NCBI RefSeq assembly: GCF_048268525.1
Contig: NZ_JBLWVH010000004.1
Coordinates: 95,949-159,948, forward strand
Length of the DNA stretch: 64,000 nt
Reading direction: 5' to 3'
From: Maricaulis sp048268525
GTDB lineage: Bacteria; Pseudomonadota; Alphaproteobacteria; Caulobacterales; Maricaulaceae
A program made the translations under genes and the position numbers. The stretch's first letter is position 1. The number at the start of each line of letters is the position of its first letter. Under the pieces are notes generated by a model. That model had not been told where the DNA came from. It saw only the letters and a list, made by a program, of their open reading frames with translations, and did no database searches. Shown here one piece after another: positions 1-7,308 of the stretch.

Positions 1-627
1 AACGAGGGCGGCGCAACATTCCTTGGCATCATCCTCGGGTATGCCGGCCTGGCGGTTGTCATGTGGGTCTGGATGAAGCGCTACAAGGTGCACCGGCCGG
101 TATTCAGCATTTTTCCCCTGCGTTTCACCGATTTTGTCGCGGCGGCGCTGACCATCATCTTCATGGTATTTATCGCCAGCCCGCTGACACTCAGCTTCCA
201 CGAATTCGCGATGAGCAACCCCGACATGACCCTGTCCGGCGGTGCCTCGCGGGACGACCTGTCCAATGTTGATGACTTTGCGGGAGCCGGGGCCAGCCTG
301 TGGCTGGTCATCGGCCTGACCCTGATAGCCGCGCCGATCGTCGAGGAAATCCTGTTTCGCGGCTGGATGCTGCCGATGATGATGGCGCGCGGTGTGCCGG
401 CATTTTTCGCGATCATCATTTCGGCACTGGCCTTCGGCCTCGTCCACATCACCCAGGGCCTGCTGGTCATGACATCGACCTTCTTCCTGGCCCTGGCGCT
501 GGGCGCGGCCCGGGTGTGGACCGGACGGCTGGCGGCACCGATCCTCGGACATGTCGCCAATAATGCATGGGCCGTATTCGCCGTTCCCTATCTGATATCC
601 CTCGCTCCCGCGACCGGCGGCAATTGA
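1..627 (+). CDS. CPBP-family intramembrane metalloprotease, 5'-truncated by the window edge
   Basis: The frame is open from base 1, so the gene begins before the window; the first ATG inside it is at 61, but membrane-type residues are already encoded before that. The product is a polytopic membrane protein of the CPBP (CAAX protease/bacteriocin-processing, Abi) family. The signature EEILFRGWM (EExxxR) sits in the middle, followed by FGLVH and, near the C-terminus, GHVANNAWAVF. These are the conserved Glu-Glu/Arg, His and His-Asn motifs of the glutamate intramembrane protease fold. The substrate cannot be told from sequence. The next gene on the same strand starts 31 bases after its stop, so the two may be cotranscribed. 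Confidence 0.85.
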   Translation, partial: NEGGATFLGIILGYAGLAVVMWVWMKRYKVHRPVFSIFPLRFTDFVAAALTIIFMVFIASPLTLSFHEFAMSNPDMTLSGGASRDDLSNVDDFAGAGASLWLVIGLTLIAAPIVEEILFRGWMLPMMMARGVPAFFAIIISALAFGLVHITQGLLVMTSTFFLALALGAARVWTGRLAAPILGHVANNAWAVFAVPYLISLAPATGGN

Positions 628-644
628 CGGCGCCGCCCCCCGGG

Positions 645-656
645 GCTAGCGCTAGC
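645..656. repeat. 12-bp perfect palindrome before the hydrolase start
   Basis: The sequence GCTAGCGCTAGC lies 2 bases before the ATG at 659. It is both a perfect palindrome and a direct repeat of GCTAGC. It occupies the place where a ribosome-binding site would be expected, and no good Shine-Dalgarno sequence is visible for the downstream gene. Confidence 0.5.
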
Positions 657-658
657 TG

Positions 659-1606
659 ATGAGCCAAAAAGCCGCGTCCTCCCCCCGCCCGCCTGCCCCG
701 CTTGTCCAGTTCAATGGTGACCGTCCGCCGTCACCCGACTGGTTTGTCAAAGCTCTCGCCGTTGCGACCGATACCGGATCCGTAACCGTCGAGGGCGCCA
801 CCATCTGCTGGAAGGCCTGGGGCACACGCGGTGCACCCGGTCTGATCCTTGTTCATGGCGGGGTCGCCCACAAGGACTGGTGGGACAGTATCGCGCCCTT
901 CCTCGCCGACACCCGCCGCGTCGTCGCGCTTGACCTCTCGGGCATGGGCGACAGCGATCACCGCGACCGCTACCGCATGGAGACCTATGCGCTGGAAGTC
1001 CTCGCGGCCGGCGAAGACGGCGGCGCGTTCGAAGCGGGCAAGCCCTTCGTCGTCGGTCATTCATTCGGCGGTTTCGTATCGCTGGCCACAGCCATGGAGC
1101 ATGGCGAGCGCCTCGCGGGCATCGCGGTTCTCGACAGCCCGATCCGGCCCAGCGAGGAACAGCGTCGCTCCTCCCCGCCCTCACGCGGCGGCATGATCTA
1201 CAACGCCTTCGAAGCCGCCCTGGCGCGCTTTCGCCTGTTGCCGGAACAGGACTGCGACAACGCCTTCCTGCTTGACCACATTGCCCGGCAATCGCTGAAA
1301 CCTGTCACCCGTCCTGATGGAACATCCGGCTGGACCTGGAAGTTCGATCCGAAACTCTGGGACAAGCTGGACTATAACCGCCCGCCACCGGCCGATATCG
1401 TCGGCGCACTGAAGACACGCATCGCGTTGTTCCGTGGCGCCAAGTCGCGCCTGGTGACCGACGAAGTCTGGGGCTTCATGCGGGAGACGTTCGGGCCGGA
1501 GACCACCATGGTCTCGATCCCGCAGGCCGAGCACCACCTGATCCTCGATCAACCGATTGCAGTCGCTGCCGCGCTGGAAGTGTTGACCGGTCCGGGCTGG
1601 GGTTGA
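659..1606 (+). CDS. alpha/beta-fold hydrolase
   Basis: The 315-residue soluble protein has the alpha/beta hydrolase layout: an oxyanion-hole strand LILVHGGVAHKDWW at about 62-75, DLSGMGDSDH at about 92-101, and the nucleophile elbow GHSFGG with Ser135. A C-terminal AEHHLILDQP motif supplies the likely catalytic His. The substrate is unknown; this architecture includes esterases, lactonases and epoxide hydrolases. There is no signal peptide, so it is probably cytoplasmic. It follows the CPBP protease on the same strand, and its ATG is preceded by a palindrome rather than a clear ribosome-binding site, so the exact start is less certain than the family. Confidence 0.85.
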   Translation: MSQKAASSPRPPAPLVQFNGDRPPSPDWFVKALAVATDTGSVTVEGATICWKAWGTRGAPGLILVHGGVAHKDWWDSIAPFLADTRRVVALDLSGMGDSDHRDRYRMETYALEVLAAGEDGGAFEAGKPFVVGHSFGGFVSLATAMEHGERLAGIAVLDSPIRPSEEQRRSSPPSRGGMIYNAFEAALARFRLLPEQDCDNAFLLDHIARQSLKPVTRPDGTSGWTWKFDPKLWDKLDYNRPPPADIVGALKTRIALFRGAKSRLVTDEVWGFMRETFGPETTMVSIPQAEHHLILDQPIAVAAALEVLTGPGWG

Positions 1607-1633
1607 ACGAACCTGTAGCCCGACCGCACGGCC

Positions 1634-1891
1634 TCAGTGCTCGGGGTGACGCCGGATTTCCTGTGCCACATCATCAGGCAGCTCGTCCGGCGGCGGTGTG
1701 GTTGCCTTGCGGAAACCCGAAACGACAGCCGCAATCACCACCAGGGCGATCCAGACGCCGGCGACCTTCAGTCCGATCGGCCAAAGATGGTCGAACTCGA
1801 GCGCCCCGAAATTGAGATATTCCCGCCCGGCCAGGCCGACAAAGACCAACAGGGCAATGGCACCGGACCAAAGGGCAAAGGGAATTCGCAT
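1634..1891 (-). CDS. small two-helix membrane protein of unknown function
   Basis: The 85-residue product has two hydrophobic segments, at about residues 5-22 and 38-60, followed by a charged, proline-rich tail ending in EIRRHPEH. I do not recognise the family. It lies downstream of the response regulator on the same strand, with a gap of about 50 bases, so it may be the last gene of the two-component operon. It converges with the hydrolase gene. Confidence 0.55.
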   Translation of the reverse strand: MRIPFALWSGAIALLVFVGLAGREYLNFGALEFDHLWPIGLKVAGVWIALVVIAAVVSGFRKATTPPPDELPDDVAQEIRRHPEH

Positions 1892-1941
1892 GCGACGCTC
1901 CGAACTGGTTGCAGCACGGCCAGTCTAGGACAGGCGGATTC

Positions 1942-2544
1942 CTACAACCACCCCTTTTGTCGGGCAATACGGGCCGCTTCGATCCGGTTGCTCGCGCCCA
2001 GCTTGCCGATGGCGCTGTGCAGGTAATTGCGCACCGTGCCGCGGGCCAGGCCAGACGCCTCGGCGATGGCATTGCTGTCGAGGCCGGCCTCCGCCAGCCG
2101 CAACAGACGGCGCTCGGCATCGCTCAGCGGATCGGCCTCGTCCCAGGCGCGGGCGGCCAGCTCCGGCGCGATCACCCGCTCACCGGCGGCGACGCGGCGG
2201 ATGGCGCCGGCCAGATCGGCCGACGGCCCGTCCTTGAGCACGAAGCCGGCAACGCCCGCCTCCATCGCCCGACGCAGATAGCCGGGACGGTCGAAAGTGG
2301 TGACGATCAGGACGCGGGTGGCCATCTCCTCGCGGCGCATCAGGGCGGCCAGTTCGAGCCCGGTCATGTCCGGCATCTCGATATCGGTCAGCAACACATC
2401 GGGCTTGTGGCGACGCACCAGCTCGTGCGCTTCGCGGCCATTGGCAGCGAGGCCGACCACCGCAATGTCGCTTTCCAGACCCAGCAGGGTCGACAGCGCG
2501 TCACGCAGCAGCGTCTGGTCCTCGGCGATCACCACCTCAATCAT
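1942..2544 (-). CDS. NarL/FixJ-family response regulator
   Basis: The 200-residue protein has an N-terminal receiver domain with acidic pocket residues near Glu8-Asp9 and the phosphoacceptor Asp54 in LLTDIEMPD, then a C-terminal LuxR-type helix-turn-helix (LSDAERRLLRLAEAG, then GTVRNYLHSAIGKLG). It should bind DNA when phosphorylated by the kinase encoded just upstream. The start MIEVVIAEDQ at 2544 is chosen because the receiver fold begins there; a longer reading from 2613 would add a non-homologous arginine-rich stretch. The chosen start overlaps the end of the kinase gene by 8 bases, which implies translational coupling. Confidence 0.92.
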   Translation of the reverse strand: MIEVVIAEDQTLLRDALSTLLGLESDIAVVGLAANGREAHELVRRHKPDVLLTDIEMPDMTGLELAALMRREEMATRVLIVTTFDRPGYLRRAMEAGVAGFVLKDGPSADLAGAIRRVAAGERVIAPELAARAWDEADPLSDAERRLLRLAEAGLDSNAIAEASGLARGTVRNYLHSAIGKLGASNRIEAARIARQKGWL

Positions 2545-3628
2545 GACCACCTCCGGCCCAGGGCAGCGACGCCTCGACACAGCTTCCCGAGCCCGACGGG
2601 CCCGGCCCGACACGCAAGGCTCCGTGCAGCGACCTCAAACGGGCATCCAGCCCCGACAGTCCGCCGCCAGCGGGATTCGCCCCACCGACACCATCGTCAA
2701 TAATGTCGAGACAGGCATGGGCACCATCACGGCGAAAGGTCAGCAAAACAGATCCGGCTTCGGCATGACGCAGGATATTGGTGACCGCCTCGCGCACGAC
2801 CATGGCCAGAGCCGTTGAGGCGTCCGCGGGAAGTCCGCCAGTCTGGTCAGCACCGCTCACCCGGGCAGTGACGCCGGCATCGCGCAAGCGCTGGACAGCA
2901 TCGGCCAGGGCGTCGGCCAGTGACCGGCCGCGCAGGCCGATCACGGCCTCACGCACTTCGGCGAGGGCATCGCGGGAAATGGTCTGGATCGCCTGCAATT
3001 CGGCCTTCGCCCGGTCCTGGTCCTGATCGATGAGCTTTTCGGCGATCTCGGCCTTCAGCGTGACGACCGAGAGTGTGTGTCCCAGGAGGTCATGCAGGTC
3101 ACGGGCGATACGCTGACGCTCGGCCTCGGCTGCCGCATGGGCGGCTCGGGCCTGGGTCTGGCTGGCCTGCGCGGCCTGGCGCTCATTGCGGGCTGCAATG
3201 GCGGAACCGCCGGCGGCCATCGCGACGAGACCCAGAAATCCTAACGCCATCAGTGGTGTCGGCGCGAACATCATCATCGCGGCGGCACCGGATACCGATA
3301 CCGCGGCGAGGGCCGCCCAGACCGGCGCCGTGAAACGCAGCCGCCCCAGCATGGCGGCGGCGAAGACCAGGTAGACGCCGCCCCCCGGGGTCTGCGGCAG
3401 GAGGACCAAGCCGAGCAACACGGCCACAAGGGCGGCGGGATAGACCGTCCAGTCGAGCCGACGCATCGCAAAGATGTAGACCGCGATAAAACCGGCCATC
3501 GCCGCCAGCGAGACCGCTGCCTCGACCGGTTCGGGTGGCGCGTAAAACCACCCGAAGAAGAACATGCCCAGATAGAGGAGATGGATCCAGGGCCGGTTCG
3601 GCGATGTCAGCTCGCGCACGGTGATCAC
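2537..3628 (-). CDS. DesK-like membrane sensor histidine kinase (HisKA_3)
   Basis: The 363-residue protein has about five or six N-terminal membrane helices (residues 15-145), a short coiled coil rich in Ala/Gln/Arg, the HisKA_3 phosphoacceptor motif RDLHDLLGH with His179, and a HATPase domain with an N-box (REAVTNILRHA) and G-box (GGGLSGLDARL). This is the NarX/DesK class that pairs with LuxR-type regulators, and such a regulator lies immediately downstream. The GTG start at 3628 is preferred because GGAAGG lies upstream of it and because upstream codons belong to the preceding gene in another frame. The membrane helices have no extracellular sensor domain, so the signal may be membrane state or a partner protein. 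Confidence 0.9.
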   Translation of the reverse strand: MITVRELTSPNRPWIHLLYLGMFFFGWFYAPPEPVEAAVSLAAMAGFIAVYIFAMRRLDWTVYPAALVAVLLGLVLLPQTPGGGVYLVFAAAMLGRLRFTAPVWAALAAVSVSGAAAMMMFAPTPLMALGFLGLVAMAAGGSAIAARNERQAAQASQTQARAAHAAAEAERQRIARDLHDLLGHTLSVVTLKAEIAEKLIDQDQDRAKAELQAIQTISRDALAEVREAVIGLRGRSLADALADAVQRLRDAGVTARVSGADQTGGLPADASTALAMVVREAVTNILRHAEAGSVLLTFRRDGAHACLDIIDDGVGGANPAGGGLSGLDARLRSLHGALRVGPGPSGSGSCVEASLPWAGGGHD

Positions 3629-3642
3629 GGTCTTCGCCTTCC

Positions 3643-4215
3643 TCAGCCCGGCATCGCCAGCATGCGGCGAAAGCGGTTCGACTCCCAAGAAAGCCCGGCA
3701 GCGGCGAGAAGGTAAAGCCCGCTGACCACCATCGGGATGGCGACAAGGCTGATCTCGGGCAGGCCGAAGAAGATCGCCGTCACCGCCGCAACCCTTACAA
3801 TGGCGTGGATGAGGCAGACCCGGCTGGCATAACCCCAGCCAATAATCGGCCAATGCAGCGCCATGCCGATGGCGAGGGTCAGGGGGGCCGCCTGCGGCGC
3901 GGTCCAGATGACGATCATGTGGACAGGCCAAAGCAAGTTGATGGCAACAATGGCGGCGGTCGTGACCCCCGACAAGGGCGACTTGGCCTTCATGAAGGGA
4001 GACTTGAACATACCCTGCAGGAGAACGCCGAGCGGGAAGATCGCACCGGAGAACATGGCGGCCGTGTAGGCCCATTGGGTCGGCTCCATGTAGAGGCCCG
4101 CAATGGCGAGGCCGGCCCAGTATACAGCGCCTGCAACGGGCAGCGACACGCCACCGCCGGCAGCCGCACTGTAGCGGCGGCGCTCATTGAGGAATTGGGT
4201 TGAAAGGTCGGTCAT
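3643..4215 (-). CDS. polytopic membrane protein in two-component operon
   Basis: The 190-residue product has about five hydrophobic segments and a basic C-terminus; I do not recognise its family. The ATG at 4215 has an AAGGAG ribosome-binding site at good spacing. The gene is first in an apparent operon with the DesK-like kinase (14-base gap) and the response regulator. That position suggests a sensory accessory subunit or the regulated target of the system, which is inference only. Confidence 0.7.
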   Translation of the reverse strand: MTDLSTQFLNERRRYSAAAGGGVSLPVAGAVYWAGLAIAGLYMEPTQWAYTAAMFSGAIFPLGVLLQGMFKSPFMKAKSPLSGVTTAAIVAINLLWPVHMIVIWTAPQAAPLTLAIGMALHWPIIGWGYASRVCLIHAIVRVAAVTAIFFGLPEISLVAIPMVVSGLYLLAAAGLSWESNRFRRMLAMPG

Positions 4216-4399
4216 GCCTGGGCTCCTTGCCTGTCTTGTCTGCCAGCACATTGGCCCGGCCCCGGCGACGACGGCAGTAGCAGGCGTCACCGATCGGACA
4301 TGACAGGTGTCACCTGCGGCATATGGCGCTGGCATCTTGGCGGGACATTCAACGCGTGCTATCCGCTCGAAATCCAGTTTTGACGGAGGCACGCAACCG

Positions 4400-4705
4400 A
4401 TGGCGTCTGATTATGTTCGTGGCGAAATGAATATCGCCTCCCAGAAATCCACGTTTGACGGTTTCATCGCGGTCACCGTCTGGGGCAGCCTGCTGACCAT
4501 CGTCACCGTGCTCTACCTCACCCTGGCCTTTGCCGTGGGTATGGACTGGATGGTTTCGCTGATCGCCACCGCGATTGTCGGCGGCGTGCTCGGCCTGGCG
4601 CTGGGCATGAAGACGTCCTGGTATGTCACCGTGGGTGGCCTTTTCGTCTTCGGCCTTGTCTGTGGCGGCCTCGTTCAATTGTTCGGTATGGCGTTCGGCG
4701 GCTGA
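4400..4705 (+). CDS. aa3-type cytochrome c oxidase subunit IV-like protein
   Basis: The 101-residue protein begins with MASDYVRGEMNIASQKSTFD, which matches the N-terminal consensus of the small alphaproteobacterial aa3-oxidase subunit IV (Y.RGEMDI..Q..TF). The family is usually a single-helix protein of about 50-70 residues. Here two further hydrophobic segments follow (about residues 50-70 and 75-98), rich in Gly. The ATG at 4400 has a GGAGG site about nine bases upstream. The next gene is pntAA, so two bioenergetic functions are adjacent. It should sit in the cytoplasmic membrane with the terminal oxidase. Confidence 0.75.
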   Translation: MASDYVRGEMNIASQKSTFDGFIAVTVWGSLLTIVTVLYLTLAFAVGMDWMVSLIATAIVGGVLGLALGMKTSWYVTVGGLFVFGLVCGGLVQLFGMAFGG

Positions 4706-4833
4706 TTTCCTCGCCGGATCTTCGCACTGCACAATTCTTCCCGACTTCGGTCTAGAAATATCCCGGAGGGGCCTTCCCCTCACGGGAGAATTCGCGCATC
4801 CTCGCCGCATCAAGCCAAAAGCGGCGGGACGAA

Positions 4834-5964
4834 ATGCGAATTGCCATTCTGAAAGAACGACATGCGGGCGAGACCCGCGTGGCTGCCACCCCTGAAACCG
4901 TCAAGAAGTTCGTGGCCGCCGGCCACGAGGTTGCCATCGAGAAAGGCGCCGGACTGACCGCCGCCGTCACCGATGAGGCCTTTGCCGACGCAGGTGCGAA
5001 AGTCGGCACCGCAGCCGCAACACTCAAGGGCGCCGATGCGCTGTTCGCGGTACGCAGCCCGGACGAGGCCACGCTGGCCAAGCTGAAGGGTGTTCTGCTG
5101 GTCTCCCATCTCAGCCCGCACGGCAATACCAAGATGGCAGAAGGCCTGGCCAAGGCCGGGATTGACGCGCTCGCCATGGAATTCGTGCCGCGCATCACCC
5201 GCGCGCAAGCCATGGACGCCCTGTCCTCACAAGCCAATCTCGCCGGCTATCGCGCCGTGATCGAAGCTGCGGAACTTTATGGCCGCGCCTTCCCGATGAT
5301 GATGACGGCGGCCGGTACGGTTGCCCCAGCCAAATCCTTCGTGATGGGGGTCGGCGTCGCCGGCCTGCAGGCGATCGCCACGGCGCGCCGCCTCGGTGCC
5401 ATTGTCACCGCTACCGATGTCCGCCCGGCGGTAAAGGAACAGGTCGCCTCGCTGGGCGCGAAATTCATCGCCGTCGAGGATGACGAATTCAAACAGGCTG
5501 AGACCGCCGGTGGTTACGCCAAGCAGATGTCACCGGAATACCAGGCCAAACAGGCCGAGCTGGTGGCCAGCCATATCGCCAAGCAGGACATTGTGATCAC
5601 CACCGCCCTGATCCCGGGCCGCCCGGCCCCGACCCTGGTCACGAAAGCCATGGTCGAGACCATGAAGCCGGGTTCGGTGATCATCGATCTCGCCGCCCCC
5701 AATGGCGGCAATTGCGAACTGACCAAGGTCGACGAGGTCGTCGAGCACAAGGGCGTCAAGATCGCCGGCTATGGCAATCTTGCCGGCCGCCTCGCCGCCG
5801 ACGCCTCGGCGCTTTATGCCAAAAACCTCGCCAATCTCCTGCCGCTCCTCGTCAATGAAGAGAACGGCCTCGCCCCGCACTGGGATGATGAAGTTATCCA
5901 GGGCATGGCGCTGACCAGGGACGGCGAAGTCGTGCATCCGACGCTGGTGAAGGAAAGCGCGTGA
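4834..5964 (+). CDS. pntAA: NAD(P) transhydrogenase subunit alpha-1 (NAD(H)-binding domain I)
   Basis: The 376-residue protein starts MRIAILKERHAGETRVAATPE, the usual N-terminus of transhydrogenase alpha and alanine dehydrogenase relatives. It carries the dinucleotide-binding segment GVGVAGLQAIATARRLGA and the C-terminal IPGRPAP and IIDLAAPNGGNCE motifs of domain I. The length fits the split alpha-1 subunit of alphaproteobacteria rather than the fused E. coli PntA. It transfers hydride between NADH and NADP+ in the cytoplasm as part of the proton-translocating complex. Its stop overlaps the following gene by 4 bases. Confidence 0.95.
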   Translation: MRIAILKERHAGETRVAATPETVKKFVAAGHEVAIEKGAGLTAAVTDEAFADAGAKVGTAAATLKGADALFAVRSPDEATLAKLKGVLLVSHLSPHGNTKMAEGLAKAGIDALAMEFVPRITRAQAMDALSSQANLAGYRAVIEAAELYGRAFPMMMTAAGTVAPAKSFVMGVGVAGLQAIATARRLGAIVTATDVRPAVKEQVASLGAKFIAVEDDEFKQAETAGGYAKQMSPEYQAKQAELVASHIAKQDIVITTALIPGRPAPTLVTKAMVETMKPGSVIIDLAAPNGGNCELTKVDEVVEHKGVKIAGYGNLAGRLAADASALYAKNLANLLPLLVNEENGLAPHWDDEVIQGMALTRDGEVVHPTLVKESA

Positions 5965-6374
5965 CGCCCAATTATAGCCTTCTGATTGCGCTTGTTGCCA
6001 TCTCAACTTTTGTCTCTGCGGCAATGTTGGGGCTCGTTTACGCGCCTGGATGGACTCTGCTGATCGCTACCCTTTTTTTGGTCTTGTTCGGGATATGCGG
6101 GTGGCGCTATGCGGAAAAACCTGATCGCTTTCCCTCGGTTCCAACGCTGACACCTCGGAAGCGGGCAGCCGCTTTTACAAGCCTTGTGGCGGCGCTGTTG
6201 CTCCCAGTTCACCTCTACCCGGTGACTCTCGTGTTCGTTGCTCATGTGGACGACTGGTCGGATTGGGCCGCGATCCCGCTCATCGTGGCCTTTAGCCTGA
6301 TATTGGGCGTTGGGTTAGGCCAACTATTCCAACCGAAAACCAACAACAATGGAGCCACCTATGGAAGCCGTTGA
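5961..6374 (+). CDS. four-helix membrane protein interposed between pntAA and pntAB
   Basis: The 137-residue product has about four hydrophobic segments (near residues 6-27, 30-48, 70-92, 102-122) with a short polar tail. I do not recognise the family. The GTG start overlaps the pntAA stop by 4 bases, and the 3' end runs 14 bases into pntAB, so translation is probably coupled on both sides. Its base composition is visibly more AT-rich than the flanking pnt genes, with codons such as TTT, CTT and ATA, which suggests it was acquired later. A role as a transhydrogenase accessory subunit is possible but unsupported beyond position. Confidence 0.7.
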   Translation: MTPNYSLLIALVAISTFVSAAMLGLVYAPGWTLLIATLFLVLFGICGWRYAEKPDRFPSVPTLTPRKRAAAFTSLVAALLLPVHLYPVTLVFVAHVDDWSDWAAIPLIVAFSLILGVGLGQLFQPKTNNNGATYGSR

Positions 6375-6705
6375 TCCCGTCATCTTCCGCCTGGCGATTT
6401 TCGTCCTGGCGGTTTTCGTGGGCTATTACGTCGTCTGGTCGGTGACCCCGGCCCTGCACACACCGCTGATGGCCGTTACCAATGCCATCTCCTCGGTCAT
6501 CATCGTGGGCGCCCTTCTGGCCGCCACGGCGACCGCGACCGGTGGCGGTGATGCTGCAGCGACGGCCGAAGCCGCCGGCGGTGCCGGCTTCTCGCGCGGG
6601 CTGGGCTTTGTCGCCATCATCCTCGCCAGCGTGAACATATTCGGCGGCTTCCTGGTCACCCAGCGCATGCTCGCCATGTACAAGAAGAAGGAGCGTCAGC
6701 CATGA
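6361..6705 (+). CDS. pntAB: NAD(P) transhydrogenase subunit alpha-2 (membrane part)
   Basis: The 114-residue protein has three membrane segments: residues 7-27, 35-55 and 78-100. It includes TPALHTPLMAVTNAISSVI, the conserved helix of the membrane subunit alpha-2 that forms the proton path together with PntB. The ATG at 6361 is preferred over the ATG at 6349 because GGAG lies six bases upstream of it. The gene overlaps its upstream neighbour by 14 bases and the downstream exported protein by 4 bases. Confidence 0.93.
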   Translation: MEAVDPVIFRLAIFVLAVFVGYYVVWSVTPALHTPLMAVTNAISSVIIVGALLAATATATGGGDAAATAEAAGGAGFSRGLGFVAIILASVNIFGGFLVTQRMLAMYKKKERQP

Positions 6706-7283
6706 TGAAGCCGCTGATACTCCTGTCTGTCCTTGCTGCCGGCATTTCGGGCGCCGAAGCCCAGAACCAGCCACAACCCCAGACCCGGACAGCTTTGCCG
6801 ACCCTGCGCAATCCGGCCATCCTCCGGCGCCAAGCGGTGCAGGGGGAAGAGCCGGACGACGATGAGCAGGCGGACGGCTCTGGCTCGACGACCATCGATC
6901 GGCGAACACTTGAGCTTTACCAGGAGGCACAAGAAGCCGAACGGCGCCGCAACGCTCTGCCCCGACCTCGCTTTTATGACGTCGAGTGCGGCAACGTCAC
7001 CGAATTGCAATTGGACGTGATGGAACTCCGCATCACCTGCGATCGCTATGATCCCTACGGGCAGAATTACTACATCCTCTGGCTCGACGTCGCCGATCTT
7101 CCACCGCAGGACAGTGGCGGAAACGAGATTCGCCACTGGCGGGCCGAGCGCCTGATCGAGGCCGTCAATATCAGCCGCAACGATCCCAATGCCCATTTAA
7201 CGCTACGGATCGGCCCCCTGGATATGCGAAGCGGATCCACGATCCGCGACCTCAGCGGCTACACGATCCGCTACTCCGACTAA
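6702..7283 (+). CDS. predicted exported protein interposed between pntAB and pntB
   Basis: The 193-residue product has a signal peptide (MMKPLILLSVLAAGISGAEAQ, cleavage likely after AEA), a Gln/Pro-rich linker, an acidic stretch at about residues 45-60 and a C-terminal domain of about 110 residues with two Cys (in DVECGN and ITCDRYD) that could form a disulfide. I do not recognise the fold. The start overlaps the pntAB stop as ATGA, so expression is tied to the transhydrogenase. It should act in the periplasm, an unexpected partner for a cytoplasm-facing enzyme. Confidence 0.75.
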   Translation: MMKPLILLSVLAAGISGAEAQNQPQPQTRTALPTLRNPAILRRQAVQGEEPDDDEQADGSGSTTIDRRTLELYQEAQEAERRRNALPRPRFYDVECGNVTELQLDVMELRITCDRYDPYGQNYYILWLDVADLPPQDSGGNEIRHWRAERLIEAVNISRNDPNAHLTLRIGPLDMRSGSTIRDLSGYTIRYSD

Positions 7284-7308
7284 CCGCCACAACTCGCAAG
7301 AGAGCGCC

